Source: Aricia agestis (lineage: Eukaryota > Arthropoda > Insecta > Lepidoptera > Lycaenidae). From it: DNA of 64,000 nt. Location of the stretch: assembly GCF_905147365.1 (NCBI RefSeq), contig NC_056408.1, positions 5,146,001 to 5,210,000 on the forward strand, given 5' to 3'. Below the pieces are notes generated by a model that made no database searches, was not told the origin of the DNA, and was given only the letters and a program-made list of their open reading frames with translations. Below are positions 22,325-34,514 of this stretch, piece after piece; the first letter of the stretch is position 1; each line of letters opens with the position of its first letter. Both the position numbers and the translations under genes were made by a program.

Positions 22325-23635
22325 ATAAGTCCTTTCTTATGTTTTAAACACAAGTTCCCACTGTTGGCTTCGTTCTAAAGATAGCGCGATTAAAACACAC
22401 CTGTAGGCGGTACACGGTAGATTTTAAATGAAAAGTTAAATTAATTTCTTTACATGATAGTAGATTGAATTTAATAATAACTACCGGTTACATAGCGTGC
22501 TTGTCTTGACTGCAATAATTATTACTGTTACTCTAAAGTCTTTTAGTTTAATTTATTGGAATGGCTTGTAAATGCACTTTATCTTATTCAAAGTTGCAAT
22601 AAAAAAATCCGCTGTTAACGTTTTGATACTTTTATGAATTATTATGAAATGGGTGCGAAGGTTACACAAAATAACAAACACAAAATTATCAATAGCTGTA
22701 TATAGAAGGCTAGCCAAGAAAAAAAGAAACAGTTCATCATACCAAATGACGTCTTTGCAATGTAAAAACATTATTTTTAATTTATAATATCGTCAATTTA
22801 ATATAGGAACTCCGTTAACTTAACGGACGGCTCTGGTCAGTTTAAGGAAGACGTTACCTCTTCACAATTTCGCAGCGTGTAATTCACTCTTCCGGCACCT
22901 CGGTCAGTTCATAAATATTTTACCCAGGACTAGACCTTTATGCTTTAAACATAGAGTTCACTTTAAACACTAAAGGTAATCTAAACTACCTTGAGCTGGA
23001 ATGTGGCTATGTCGAAACGGCCCTTTCTGGAATGTCCTATGTAGCATGTTGTTTGGTCAAATTATACTAACTGATACATGTATTTTCACTAGTAATCAAA
23101 TGTTACACTGTGACAAATGACCTCTGTTTCTGTTATATTGTTTAGGTAATATTGACCATAGAAACAATACATTTTGGTGGGTGTGAACGACACAGGAATT
23201 ACATTTAAATACCTCGCAAGAAATTTTGTCAGTTACAAGACGAATGTATCAGGTTAGGTTGTATTGGTTCGAATTCTTCTGAGAACTATTCCCTGATTTA
23301 GATAATTTAAAGTCACATTAATTTTAACACTGTTTAGACTTTAGAGGCAGTATAGATACTATTAATATAAAACGTTCTTTTGTCGAAACTCCATAAATCT
23401 ATGCTGTCTCTTTTATTTGACGTTTCTGAATACGCTTTTGCTTTTCGATGAAGTCCGGAGTGGATCAAAGCTGTATTGATGTCGGATTAAACTAGCACGA
23501 TCGAGACACATAACTTTAAGTTTACGCTGAAATCTTAATTTTTTTTATTTTTTATTTTAGCTTTAGTTTCAATTTTATTTTTATTTTAGCTTTTTTGTTT
23601 AGGTAACCACTAAGCAACTGTATAAGGTGTACAAT
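22325..23635. other. Unassigned AT-rich stretch
   Basis: Contains a run of ttttatt/tttagctt words at 23538-23600 that looks like local slippage. No element boundary or coding region is recognised. Confidence 0.35.
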
Positions 23636-23804
23636 GTACCATCGAGTAAATAGATTCCTAGGCAGTTAACAGACCAACGTCATTTGGTCGGATCATGTCA
23701 ATTCAATGTTAATTGTGATCTGTCGCCTGGGTTTGACGTAAAGCGACCAAACTAGGTAGGCCCCCAGGCCCCATCTGCCTAGGAATCAACTTTTCTGATA
23801 GTAC
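23636..23804. mobile_element. MITE with GTACTATCAGAGAAG-type termini (copy 3)
   Basis: Left gtaccatcgagtaaatagat, right atcaacttttctgatagtac. The interior word gtcaattcaatgttaattgt is identical to copy 2, so these two copies are closer to each other than to copy 1. Confidence 0.7.
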
Positions 23805-26293
23805 ATGTACTGTCTAGACATCCAACTTCGAATTTAAATAAATTATATTACATAGCACAAAACTCTACAGTAGAGTCCAGTCTAAAAGTGTCAGTAACTA
23901 GATCTAAAATGATGAATAATTGCATACCTAATACAAACTTAATTCAATACAATTAATTTCTAAATGACCATCGATAAATAATATCTGGATATTAACTGTA
24001 TAATAAGCAGTAATATAATAAAACTATTTCCACTGCGCCACCCGTCGAGCCCACCTACCGAACAGGTGTTTACTTTTTACTTTAGTTGCATAACTTTATG
24101 AGTTATGCTCTGCCCAGAAACGGATACAAAGACGGATAGCAGTTATTATTTGTCTAAAGACAGAGAAGAGGGGAATTCCAAATAGCTAAATATTATGGCA
24201 GATTGGATTTCGCGTATTTCTTGGCATAGCTTGTCAGATTGTCTGCTTAAATAATTATAGTCTGCGTTTGAACATGGTTTAAGAATATACGTAGAATCGA
24301 CATGTTTTGTTGTAATTACTCTATAAAAAAAGTTATCAGTGAGATGTAGACGAAGAATTTTAAAACATCAATACATATTCATAACATTTTTCGTTACATT
24401 AACAGAACCTTAAACGCTTCGAACTGCTGTTACTGTTATGAGTTACCTAAAAGTTACAATGATTTACAAAAACACTCCAATTTATGATGCTCTATTTTAT
24501 TGCACATCAATGGCCGAAAGTAAGGTGCAACCTTTGAGTGCAACCAATAGGGTAGTAAAGAGAAGACATACCGTTAGATTATATTATTTATAAGAATGCT
24601 CTTCGGTATGTGTGTTCGTGGCACAAAATGACGATAGATCTTTCTGATATTATAGTTAAGTAAATTATTTTCGATATGGAAAAACTAGTATACAATGAAT
24701 GCATCAAAGCAAAAATGCTACCAATTTGAATTTGAAGTGAAGGTCATAAGAAGAACGTTTATTTGCAAAAACATGATAAATAAAATAAAATATCTTTTTA
24801 TTCAAAATGGGTATCATGATACACTTTTTGAAAGTCGAACGAAGAAACTACGTTGCCTACCACCGGTACATGGTATTGACAAAAATATGTTACAATATGA
24901 AATAGCACTCATTGTAATAATGAAACGTCTTTTTTAATAATAATGAAATGTCCGAAAAAAAAATCGAATTAAATTCTCAAGCCACTAGACTCTAGAATTT
25001 CGGGCTTGCGCCGCCGGACTTGGCAGGCGTATTTTTTTTTTGTGTATATTTTTGTAATAGCTAGGCAGAGTAGGGCGCCGTGACAAAATATTGTGACGTG
25101 TGATGTGATTGTGCCGTAGGCTGAAAAAGATTGGGAACTCCTGCCCTAAGAGGCATGTCAACCCTTTATAAGTCTGTGGTCTCGACTCTCGCTGTTTGAT
25201 ATATCGAATGTAGGTAGTACTAAACAATATAAAATACGGTTATTGGATATTAAGATATGCGTAACGCAATATGAATATTTTAACCCGGGTTTTGGTGGGT
25301 AATTTGATAACTCAAGTATTTCTACTTGTGTTACTAGTTAGTAACGATAAAATAGATTATCGATTATGTAATATTATGACATTCCGTTTTACTGGTCACA
25401 TTGGGATTTATAATCGATTTTACATAAAACGAAGGAGGGCAGTTATGTTTGCTATCATTAACGCATATATCGCAAGTCGCAACTGACTAGAAGACTATGG
25501 GAATAGCATACAATGCCATAGTACTTTGAAGACAATAAAAATCTAACGATCCCGCTCAGAGACATTTAATTATGACTTAACTGTAATGAACATTTTCACA
25601 AAAATATTAAAGTAATTTTTATATTTCTATGGGTGTAACTTTTATGCATAGTCCAGAAACACGAGTCCCGAATGATTAAAGTCAAAGATCTACCCACGGA
25701 TGTAAGAAAAAGGGTAGAGAACTCAACTATGAAAACTAACGTTACTTATAGTAATCATTGGCTCTCTAATAAGACTCAGCAGCTCTTCTATTCTATCAAT
25801 TCACATCTAAATCTATTACTATTATTATGCGACGATAACTGCCCGTACTGCCGTTGGTTTAATCTTATAATATACAATGGTCAATAGCCAATAATACGAT
25901 CATTACTTCGATAATCCGTAAACTTTCGATTGAAAGCCTTTCCCTATTAAATAAGTAATACTCAACAATAAACTGGTTATAAGCCCACTTAGTGGAGTGG
26001 TGTCATTTTGTAACCGGTCGATAAGACTTTGTTTCGATGAACATAAGTTCGCCATTTTGTTGAATAAGCGATTTGTAGGCCGCATGAGGTTTACATTGTT
26101 AAGGTTGCTTATACATTAGTAAGCAATGAGCCCAGACTTATTAGCCACAAATAAGTCGTAGCCTAGGAAAAAATCGCATAGAGCTGAATATTGGCAGAGG
26201 CCAGAGACGTTAATCCTTAAAAATCCTCGAGCAAAAAAATTTATTTAAGGTCAAATGTACGAAATTGATGCTTTTCCCGTTTTCCTCGAAGAC
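23805..26293. other. Long AT-rich stretch, mostly unassigned
   Basis: Apart from a hAT-end fragment at 25060, nothing is identified. Frames at 24695..24937, 24985..25227, 25271..25486 and 25672..25887 are 70-80 codons, carry no recognised motif and are biased towards AT-rich codons, so I do not call genes. Confidence 0.35.
25060..25147 (-). mobile_element. Fragment of hAT-like MITE end
   Basis: On the minus strand it begins caggagttcccaatcttttt and continues to ttttgtcacggcgccctac, matching the left end of the element at 17647. The other end is not found. Confidence 0.5.
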
Positions 26294-26602
26294 GACAAAG
26301 GGGTATGAAAATTTTGGCCAACCTACCGTCCGGAATTGTATTTTTTCACGTTCACGAATATTTTTTTCAAAAATGGATAGCTAACATCAATACGAACAAA
26401 AAATAATCTTGGACGAATCCGCGTAAAGTGTCACATTTCAAAGATTTGAGCTGCCAAAGTTGTTTACTTTACGCGGTTTCGTCCAAGATTATTTTTTGTT
26501 TGTATTGATGTTAGCTGAACATTTTTGAAAAAAATATTCGCGAACGTGGAAAACCACAATGGCGGACAAGCTCCATAGAAAAATCTTTATACCCCTTTAT
26601 CG
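26294..26602. mobile_element. Palindromic MITE, about 300 bp
   Basis: The arms pair along much of their length: aaaggggtat / atacccctt at the ends, tcacgttcacgaatattttt / tattcgcgaacgtggaa, and inner blocks from gctaacatcaatacgaacaa against its complement near 26495-26514. Outer parts are more diverged than inner parts. Confidence 0.65.
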
Positions 26603-27061
26603 TAAAAGTAAGTTAGACAAAGTTGTACTCTACAAAAAATAATATTTCAACACTTTTTCGTACGACTTTTGTGATAAATGTCGGGTTTAAAGTTTGGGCA
26701 TTTCAATTTTTTTAATATATTAAAGTAAAAGAATGGGCTGAAAGTTAGCAGATAGTGTGAAACACTCTTAAAGCCTTTTAAAACCACATCCAGAACTCAC
26801 AAACCATTTGCCGTGTTGATATTTTTTCTCTGTACGCAGTTCTGTTTAATAATCTCGTTTGTGTATTTTATTGTTAACATAATATTGTATACAGTTTATG
26901 CATCCCTTTTATAGAATTCATACAGAGGTGGAAACGTTTTAAAAGAGTCAAAAATGGTAAGAACACTATATTCTGATAATCGTTTTTAGTTTAACATCTC
27001 AATAAAAAAATGAGTTTTTAGCTTATTGTAAATAATGTATGAAAAAATGATCCTAGCAACC
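26603..27061. other. No feature recognised
   Basis: AT-rich with no persuasive boundary or open frame. Confidence 0.3.
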
Positions 27062-27128
27062 GAACCCAAGTTACGAAGGCTCAAGGATAGTTTAGGAAAC
27101 TATCCTTGAGCCTTCGTAACTTGGGTTC
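27062..27128. repeat. Perfect 32-bp-arm hairpin
   Basis: Arms at 27062-27093 and 27097-27128 are exact reverse complements with a 3-nt loop (agg). Exact identity over 32 bp implies a recent event or gene conversion between arms. It could fold as RNA if transcribed. No matching sequence is seen elsewhere in the window. Confidence 0.85.
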
Positions 27129-27598
27129 AGTGCTTTAAGAAAAGCTTTACCCTTTACTAGACTCTCTTTTCCTCCAAGGTTCAATACTACTAGCATGGTT
27201 ACTACAGAAAGATTTTTTAAGAATAGAAATAGTCCCAGATTGACAAAATAAAAAATAAAACCTTCTAATAGTTTTTTTTAATCTTTCGCATTTCTATGGT
27301 CATCATGCTTAAGCTTCAAAAGTAATTATAACTAAGTTCATGATGATAAATGCTAACCAAACAGCTTCAAGTGCGGTTTGTAAAGCTGCGGCTTGGAACA
27401 ATGGAGGATTCTCATGGTCTGCGGTCTTTTACATAACAGTCACACAGTATGGAATTACTGGAATGGGAGACTGTGGGAAATGTTGTGAAACAAGATGTGG
27501 ACAGATTTTTATCTGACTTGATGCAAAAAGGAAGTATATTTTTTTTAAATATGAAAATCATTGCCACCCTTTCACACCTTTAATGATTACTTAGAATA

Positions 27599-27682
27599 CT
27601 TAGCTTTAATTTAATGAAGATTTTAAATTAATAAGCTATATAATACTTATCATCTAAAAATCTTCAGTAAATTAAAGTTAAG
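27599..27682. repeat. Small palindromic element
   Basis: Arms cttagctttaatttaatgaa (27599 onward) and a complementary right arm ending ttaaagttaag at 27682 pair over about 26 bp with two mismatches. AT-rich spacer between. Confidence 0.5.
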
Positions 27683-27731
27683 TAGGAAATCTTTAATTTA
27701 TGTGTTTGAGTGCGCCCGTCAGTGGTGTTTA

Positions 27732-28241
27732 TGTCGCAGTCGACTGGTTAAAAAAGCCATTCCATCAAACAGCTAGCCCTTTAACTGAACAACGTCATTC
27801 AATCACACGGCTATACGTCGTTTAGCCGACATGTTGACTGCAACGTTCAACACTACAGCAAGATGACGCTTAGCCAACTGGTTAAATGGTAAATTAACTA
27901 AGGTGACCATTCGTTTAGTTCTATTATTACACAAGCGTAATGATAACAAGCAGATTCATTGTATTCTAACTCATTTTGAACACTATATTTACGAAAAATA
28001 TCTTAATACAACCACAAAACACCGGTTAGCTGACGCCATATTGTAAACAAAACGCACCTAGCGCTGCAGTGGTGAGCGCTAAACTAATTCAATCAAACGG
28101 CTTTTGAATCAGCTGTAGTGTTGAACGTTTTGAGCGACTAAAATATTCAATTAAAAAGCTAGACGTGTGATTAAATGGTGTTGTTCAGTCAAAGGGCTAG
28201 CTATTTGATTGAACGGCTATTTAAACCAGTTGGCTGCGACA
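27732..28241. mobile_element. Long-TIR DNA element, short form (510 bp)
   Basis: Termini tgtcgcagtcgactggtt and aaccagttggctgcgaca. The inverted arms extend inward more than 100 bp with shared blocks (tgaacaacgtcattcaatca, gctagcccttt, acgttcaacactacag). Interior blocks gcgtttt/gcaccta and tgacgccatattgtaaac match the larger element at 41098 in the opposite order, so this is the same family in the other orientation. It is non-autonomous. Confidence 0.75.
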
Positions 28242-28461
28242 TTAACACAGCGTTATTTCCACCGGCTTCATTACATGTATAATATACACTTTGAAGTAAA
28301 ATTAATATTTCTATATTTTATATACGAGGAAAAGCCTTTAAGACAGGGGTATGTTAGTTTGTTTCAACAACAGCGGCAAATCCGATTTTAATGAGAGTCT
28401 AAATTTTAAGTCATCAATATAATTGGCCTCTTGGGTAACATTTAAATTCGCAACTTGAGTC

Positions 28462-28793
28462 TTTTTTTTATGAAATAAGGGGGCAAACGAGCAAACGGGT
28501 CACCTGATGGAAAGCAACTTCCGTCGCCCATGGACACTCGCAGCATCAGAAGAGCTGCAAGTGCGTTGCCGGCCTTTTAAGAGGGAATAGGGTAATAGGG
28601 GAGGGTAGGGAAGGGAAGGGAAAAGTTGAGGGTAGGGAAGGGAATAGGGTAGGGGTTAGGGGATTGGGCTTCCGGTAAACTCACTCACTCGGCGAAACAC
28701 AGTGCAAGCGCTGTTTCACGCCGGTTTTCTGTGAGAACGTGGTATTTATTCGGTCGAGCCGGCCCATTCGTGCCGAAGCATGGCTCTCCCACG
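28462..28793 (-). mobile_element. Retroposon (copy E), GGGAAGG-tract family
   Basis: T-run at 28462-28469, conserved blocks as in copy A, a long purine tract at 28580-28665 with an inserted aaaagttgagg, and distal end tggctctcccacga. The gtatttattcgg block carries a substitution against gtatttctccgg in other copies. Confidence 0.8.
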
Positions 28794-29305
28794 AATGAAT
28801 TTTCTAGTTTTCAGCTTTTCCATTACTATAACTGTTTATCTCTAGCTTTATACTTGTGTTACAGGAAATTGATTACACAAGAGACCACAGTAATAAATAA
28901 CCCATGTAGAAGATGTAAGTAATAAATTCTTATCAATTACAAGCAATGAAGACATTAAATTTAATTTATGTTATTTTTAATGATTAAAACATATACACAA
29001 ACAGGAGACATCTTACTAGACTCCCTTAGATATCAAAACCGCTTAATTTAAATTATCTTAATTTTATTTTAATAACTATAAATAATCTTGTTAACTAGTT
29101 GACACGTTTTTTGAATAAATGCATATTTTGGTTTGTGAATAACTGAATACTTTAACCTTAAATGGAAATTAAATAGCAGAATAGAATTTTAAGTGTCATT
29201 ATTTGATATAATTTAATTGTTCTACAATCTAAATAGTCACATAGAGGCAAGGTAGTAAATAAAATGGCTGCAGAGGTGTTAGAATTATGCATTGATTACA
29301 CCTTT
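28794..29305. other. No feature recognised
   Basis: Highly AT-rich; the frame at 28731..28922 begins in the retroposon and has no recognised motif. Confidence 0.35.
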
Positions 29306-29464
29306 AGGCCGGTATAAATAGTCAGTACTCAAGATGCATCTCGGTCTCAAGACGCGGTTCGGCTCTATGATTGGTCCAAATGTTGGCAGCCAACCAATCA
29401 CAGAGCCTGAACCGTGTCTTGAGACCGAGACGCATCTTGAGTGCTGACTATTTATACCAGCCTC
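29306..29464. mobile_element. Palindromic MITE, GGYYGGTATAAATAGTCAG termini
   Basis: Left aggccggtataaatagtcag pairs with right ctgactatttataccagcct. The arms continue through actcaagatgc-tctcggtctcaaga over about 60 bp. Contains a TATAAATA word in each arm, which might act as a core promoter but is more likely part of the terminus. Confidence 0.7.
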
Positions 29465-29470
29465 AGAGTA

Positions 29471-29505
29471 GAGTGGCGAGACAGTGCTCTCGGCCGAGCA
29501 CTCTG
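29471..29505 (+). repeat. Short dispersed repeat, GTGGCGAGACAGTGCTC
   Basis: gagtggcgagacagtgctct followed by cggccgagcactctg. The same block is at 30737..30768. It contains an inverted repeat agtgctc / gagcact. A third, partial version (cccttggccgagtac) follows at 29521-29535. Confidence 0.5.
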
Positions 29506-29540
29506 TATGTTTTGTACAGTGCCCTTGGCCGAGTACATCC

Positions 29541-30733
29541 AGTAAAGGTAATATAAATAAAAGTACTCACGCAGCAGTTCTTACTCCGATGTTTTCGCAT
29601 TCCTCATATCACCTGTCTCTAGACTCCATCTGTAACAATTACATAAGATTATGTAGACCTTGACATAAAAACATGATAATTCAAATTACAATATAATGTA
29701 AGATATGCTAATAAAATTCCATGTTTTGTTTGTGTCTGGAAGTATTTTAATGAAACAAAAAGGACTTCAAAATAAGACTTATACAGCATGAGTGAGACAT
29801 GTTCAATACTCGAGGACGTAGGGGTAGCGCGCGGCGCGGGGCGCCAGCCGCATAGTAATTTACTAAGTGTCCATGGTTCATTTATTTAAAGGGAATTTGG
29901 TCAGAAATTAAGTACCTAATTTTATTACATAATTATAATGAGAATCGAGTACCGAGTACTCTCCCTAAGTATTGATCATGCCTCACCAGTCACGCTGTAC
30001 TATGCTTGTAGTCCCATACTCCCATCATAATAATAATTATTATGGTAACTAGACGCCTTGTTCTTCTGCGTCTTAAAGGGCAGCTGTTATTGTTAGTCTA
30101 GTGAAAGTCGTAATTAAGTCATAACAGGAGCTTAGTAGTAGTAGGTGATTGAACTGTGATTTCCCTTAAAAAATTTCACATCACAACCAACTTTTCTGTC
30201 TTGTTATCAGCAAATTATGTGACCAAAATATAGGATAGTTCTTCAGTAACGTCAATAATCCGATTTTAACGTTAAAACAGATTTACTCTACCGTATGTTT
30301 ATATCGTGGCAACAAGTTAGCCAACAAAAGTTGCGGTACAAAAAGCATTGCATCTTATCTGAGGTCAGCACAGCTCCCAACATTGTCTCCCACAATGGCG
30401 AACAATGCACAATTAGCACATATTCACCCCTCTTATTGTTTCCTATTGATTAGCTAACAAATAAACGTATGAAATTCTAAACATCGGAATGCTATCTTTG
30501 TGCATTGTCCGTGAACCTCCGGGAATAGCAATTAAGTGCGTCTTGTAATTATTGTAGTAATTATGTTTTGTGGTGTGCTAGAATCTTGCACGATAAACAC
30601 TGGAGAAAGCATATGATGATGGAGGGTACAACCAGTTTTTACATGCCTGGAAGCCTATGTTATGGTATCAAATCCCACTAGGGTATTAATATAAGGGATT
30701 TAACAAGGGCCTGATTGCACCTACCGAGTAATA
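29541..30733. other. Unassigned, with a small GC-rich patch
   Basis: A 40-bp GC-rich patch (gtagcgcgcggcgcggggcg) lies at 29822-29855 in otherwise AT-rich DNA. No open frame spans it. Confidence 0.35.
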
Positions 30734-30736
30734 ATA

Positions 30737-30768
30737 GTGGCGAGACAGTGCTCTTGGCCGAGCACTCT
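30737..30768 (+). repeat. Short dispersed repeat, GTGGCGAGACAGTGCTC (copy 2)
   Basis: gtggcgagacagtgctcttg followed by gccgagcactctg, matching 29471..29505 with one change. It ends 21 bp before the Helitron at 30790. Confidence 0.5.
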
Positions 30769-30789
30769 GCTCGGAAGGTGTGATCATCT

Positions 30790-31025
30790 TCTTATATATA
30801 AAATTCTCGTATCACAATGTTAGGCCGCGTACTCCTCCGAAACGGCTTTACTGATTTTAACCAAATTTTATATGCATATTCAGTGGGTCTGAGAATCGGC
30901 TACTGGGTACTTTTTATATTGATAAGTGCATTTTTTGAATAAATAATAGTAAATTATTACAACTCGAGACTGACGGCGACCATTGTTTGTGCGACGGGAC
31001 GGATGGACGTTGCCATGGTGACATG
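30790..31025 (+). mobile_element. Helitron (family 1), 3' end missing
   Basis: TCttatatataaaattctcg start and then near-identity with 10500 to about 10735 (gcgtactcctccgaaacggc, atattcagtgggtctgagaa, actcgagactgacggcgacc). Sequence identity is lost after the gttgccatggtgacatgg block. No hairpin or CTAG end is found nearby, so this copy is truncated or diverged at its 3' side. Confidence 0.7.
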
Positions 31026-31294
31026 GTTGCCCGCTATGTATTTCCAGTCGCTCACTTAGTAATATAGTCGCTCGGATAGAATTTTAATATCTGAAATAGA
31101 TTAATTGCAATCCACGTTTTGTAAGCTCGTTCTAGATTTTATTATAAATCAATATTAGTCGTTACTTTAGTTTATTTTTCGCTTAGTCCAATTAATACCG
31201 CTCATGTTATTAAAATCATCATCACTTTTTTTTAGTTACAATTACATCAGTCGCAAAGTAATTTTTTATTCGCTCGTTTTATTATTTCCCATTC

Positions 31295-31550
31295 AAAATT
31301 TTGACATAAGCTCCATACATTATCTGTCAAACTCTTCATTTAATTGAAGGTTAATCATAACTAACGGCCGTTCCCAATATTTGATCTATCTCTGGTTTTG
31401 CCCTACTAGAGATAGGAATAGCTGACATTAGAGACATATATTTTATGTCAATTGTGAGCTATTCCTATCTCTAGTAGGGCAAAACCAGAGATAGATCAAA
31501 TATTGGGAATGGCCGTTAATGTCTCTGAGTACGGCGGTTAGATTAAAAAA
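31295..31550 (+). repeat. Dispersed repeat, TTGACATAAGCCCCATA family (copy 2), interrupted
   Basis: ttttgacataagctccatac at 31299 leads into attgaaggttaatcataac. The family resumes at 31519 with tctctgagtacggcggttag. The palindromic element at 31364..31516 separates the two halves, so it inserted later. Confidence 0.55.
31364..31516. mobile_element. Palindromic MITE, TA target
   Basis: Arms of about 60 bp from acggccgttcccaatatttg differ from perfect complementarity by about one base. TA flanks both ends (31362-31363 and 31517-31518). It interrupts the repeat at 31295..31550, which proves mobility. Near-perfect arms indicate a young insertion. Confidence 0.75.
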
Positions 31551-32214
31551 AAGTCGGTACCTAAAATTACTCGTAGTTCATCTTCATGCCCGATTTCTGG
31601 GTTTTTGAACATGAGCTTGTCTTGCTACCAGGGTACTTCATTGACCAACGGCAAACAGTAAACAAATCAACAAAAGATAAACTTTGTGAGAGAAATTAAA
31701 GTATAAGAAATACAATTTCTTGGCCATCAATTTTTATGAAAATAAATAAGTTATATTTCATATCTCAATCATTACGTTTCCGGTTCGGACATGAAATCAT
31801 TAAAATCAATTGTTAACATATCAAGACATATTATTACCGACAACAATATAATTAACATTAACCAAACAAGTTATGTTCAATTATAACGAATAGTAATTTA
31901 TTATAGCAAACAACGTTACAAAATTTGGTTAGTATTTCTTAATTGTCAGTATGTTGATACTTTTAATTACGTGAAAGGCGCACTCACTAAACGACTTGAC
32001 AGATTTTGATGCATGAGGTGTCATTAGTATCGGATTAGCCGAGCATAAAAACCCATGTGATATATAACATAATATTATATTGTTACTTTCTACGTGTTAT
32101 GTATTATTTACGTAGGTTTTTATTTGAGCATCTTGAAATCTAGAAACAAGAAGAATTGATGGTTTACTATGACCATTATTTAAGAGAAGTTCTCTCGATT
32201 CCGCAAAGATCATC
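31551..32214. other. No feature recognised
   Basis: AT-rich; no open frame, array or terminus identified. Confidence 0.35.
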
Positions 32215-32345
32215 ATTAAATAAATAAATAATAAATAAATAATTTTTATTTCATTTAAGTACAAAAGTTACAGTAAAAGTACAGTGATGGAAGCTACCTA
32301 GTAGGTTTAGCCTGTATCAGGCAACATCCCTCTTCATCCTTAGGT
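32215..32345 (-). mobile_element. Probable retroposon 3' end with TAAA-type tail
   Basis: On the plus strand a taaataaataaataataaat run (32218-32245) is followed by tttttatttcatt and GC-richer sequence with gcctgtatcaggcaacatcc. Read on the minus strand this is a 3' untranslated end with AATAAA and a simple tail. Parent element not identified. Confidence 0.4.
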
Positions 32346-33785
32346 CTATACCTACTCTACACCAAAATATCAAAAGAAACTTTGAAATTAGTCTTATACG
32401 AGAACAACAGAATTTAAACAATCAGTTTACAGACGATGGAAAAATCAATGAACATTCAAAAAAATCCAAGTGTTGAACCTCTTAATTTTTAAGTCGGAGA
32501 AATGTTTATAACATTATAGATGTTTAAACATAAAGATTATTTTAATAGAACTAACATATATTTAACAAAATCTCACACAATACCAAGATTTTCCAGCAGT
32601 TTCAAATAATCTATTCACTATCAATTAAGCAGCATCCAAACAGAATAGCCGATAACTTATGAAAGTGTGTGGGTGAAGCGACTGGTTCTGTGAGTCACAC
32701 CCATGCTGGTCAGCACAGTTCCGGTTACTTAATTAAATTATTTACATAACGTGACTTTTTTTCTTACAAAAGGTCAGTAGAGGTGTATTTGTGGAGCTGA
32801 CCTCAACAATTAACAAATAAAATAATTTCTTGATATGTTATAGTAAATGCGTAGGTGTGTGTTCGTTAACTGTTTCGTCGTCACGCTTAAGGCGCTCCCC
32901 CTACGGAGATGCCGTAATTTACCGTATTTAGAGCCTTATAAACTCATAATTTGAAAGCTACAAAGTTATAATAAAAATACGGCAATAATTTTTAGTATAT
33001 CAACATTCCTTTCCCCTTATTAATTTCCTATTTTTGTTTATTATACTCATGATATTAGCTTCCAAAGTAATACCAATTTATTAAAATTGAAGCATACTTT
33101 CAGTATTTCACTAGTACTTACAAATTACGTTTATTTGAAACACAGGACAATAGACAATTTCATTAACTACATATTCCCCGTTAGAATTTTTTTTTAATCA
33201 ATTTTGTACTAAGATAAGTAAAAAAAATAGGATTTTGGTGCGATCTCGGTAACGCGTCAAATGTATGGTCAAGGTCGTTTGCTCGGGGGATGGCCTTAAG
33301 ATGCTCAACCTATTTGATACTTTGGAGAATTAAGAAGAAACTTGAGGATATTCGGTAGAACAATCTTTCGCTTAGCACACCATGATACTATCTCTTTTCT
33401 GCTTAATGCCATTGTGCAACAGTACCCGCGCTTGACAATTTGCTAGGCTATCGTGTGAAGCCAATAATGATGATGATGAAGATCGATTTTACATGCCAAC
33501 AACTCATAAAACACCACATCATTAATATGAATGGGACGGTTTACCAAATTCAGCAATATTCGCATTTGCTAATCACCAAGATAAAAATCAACATACAAAC
33601 TAGAGCAATAAATACCTCCAGTAAAGTCAATGTAGGAGTATTTATTAGTTCTGGTTTAATTTATCGCAGATCAGGTAATGGTACCGAGTTACCGACAGAT
33701 TATATTAACTGGTGTCTGAATAGTTATTGTAGAAAATATTATGTCCTTTATACGTTTACATCTATGGTCCTTCGAGCTATAATTA
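32346..33785. other. Unassigned AT-rich stretch
   Basis: The 116-codon plus frame at 33440..33790 starts in a gatgatgatg microsatellite-like run and lacks any motif I recognise. It may be chance; no splice or promoter context supports it. Confidence 0.3.
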
Positions 33786-34157
33786 TGTAGGTCACAGGAG
33801 GTCGGCGCGAGCGCACACCTGCGCGTGCTCCCCGTACAACTTCGTTTCAGGCACTGAAGCGCGGGAAATAGGCACTTATCTCCTGAAGCTGGATTCTGGA
33901 ATGTCGTTGCGTCACAGGTGCGGGTGTTATGCCGTGCCGTATCGTAAATAGCAGCTACCGTACTCTTATTTAAGTATGCTAAATGATGTTTTATTATTTT
34001 ATTGTATTATTATATTATGTACAGTATTATTATATATTATTATTATTATTTATGTTGAATCTGTCGTGCGTCAGGCGTAATATGTATAGGAACCACGGAA
34101 GATCAGGTACCGCGGTGCAGTGTTCTGCGCCGTGGTAATACACCTGGGGGGTGTGCC
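33786..34157. other. GC-rich island, unassigned
   Basis: 33785-33960 is distinctly GC-rich and CpG-containing (gtcggcgcgagcgcacacct, gcgtgctccccg). It then gives way to a ttattattat-rich segment at 33985-34060. It could be a diverged element or a regulatory/exonic remnant; nothing decides it. Confidence 0.25.
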
Positions 34158-34313
34158 AAAATCTTTTCGTTTTCGCTTCGTTATAGAATCGCCGATGAAA
34201 ATGTATGGAATTGACATAAGCGTTCGTTAATATGACGTTGACGTTCGACGCGTCTTATGTCAATTCCATACATTTTGATCGGCGATTCTATTACGAAGCG
34301 AAAACGAAAAAGT
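34158..34313. mobile_element. Palindromic MITE, TTTTCGTTTTCGCTTCGT termini
   Basis: cttttcgttttcgcttcgtt pairs with acgaagcgaaaacgaaaaag. Inner arms tagaatcgccgat / atcggcgattcta and gtatggaattgacataag / cttatgtcaattccatac also pair. It sits inside sequence that continues as a retroposon 3' end. Confidence 0.75.
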
Positions 34314-34514
34314 TTCGGCTAAATGGCCTTAGTGGGTATCCTTTTCGGCATTATACAATGCACTGCCTAATGATGCCATATTTTTTTTTTGTAGTTTGTT
34401 GTTTGTTTTATTTTTTCTTTTGGTTTATTTTTTGCTTTTTTTTTTTTTGCTTTAGTGTGTGCAGTGTATTGTATTTATGTTTGAATAAAATTTTTATTAT
34501 TATTATTATTATTA
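34314..34514 (+). mobile_element. Probable LINE 3' end with (TTA)n tail
   Basis: A T-rich stretch ends in AATAAA (34484-34489) followed by a (TTA)n run at about 34494-34513, as in non-LTR elements with simple-repeat tails. The 154-codon frame at 34232..34696 reads through this and is phenylalanine/isoleucine low complexity, so it is not a gene. Confidence 0.45.

Noticed and set aside
27062..27128. Candidate miRNA precursor
   Set aside because: The 3-nt loop and perfect 32-bp stem do not match a typical precursor, and no expression evidence is available.
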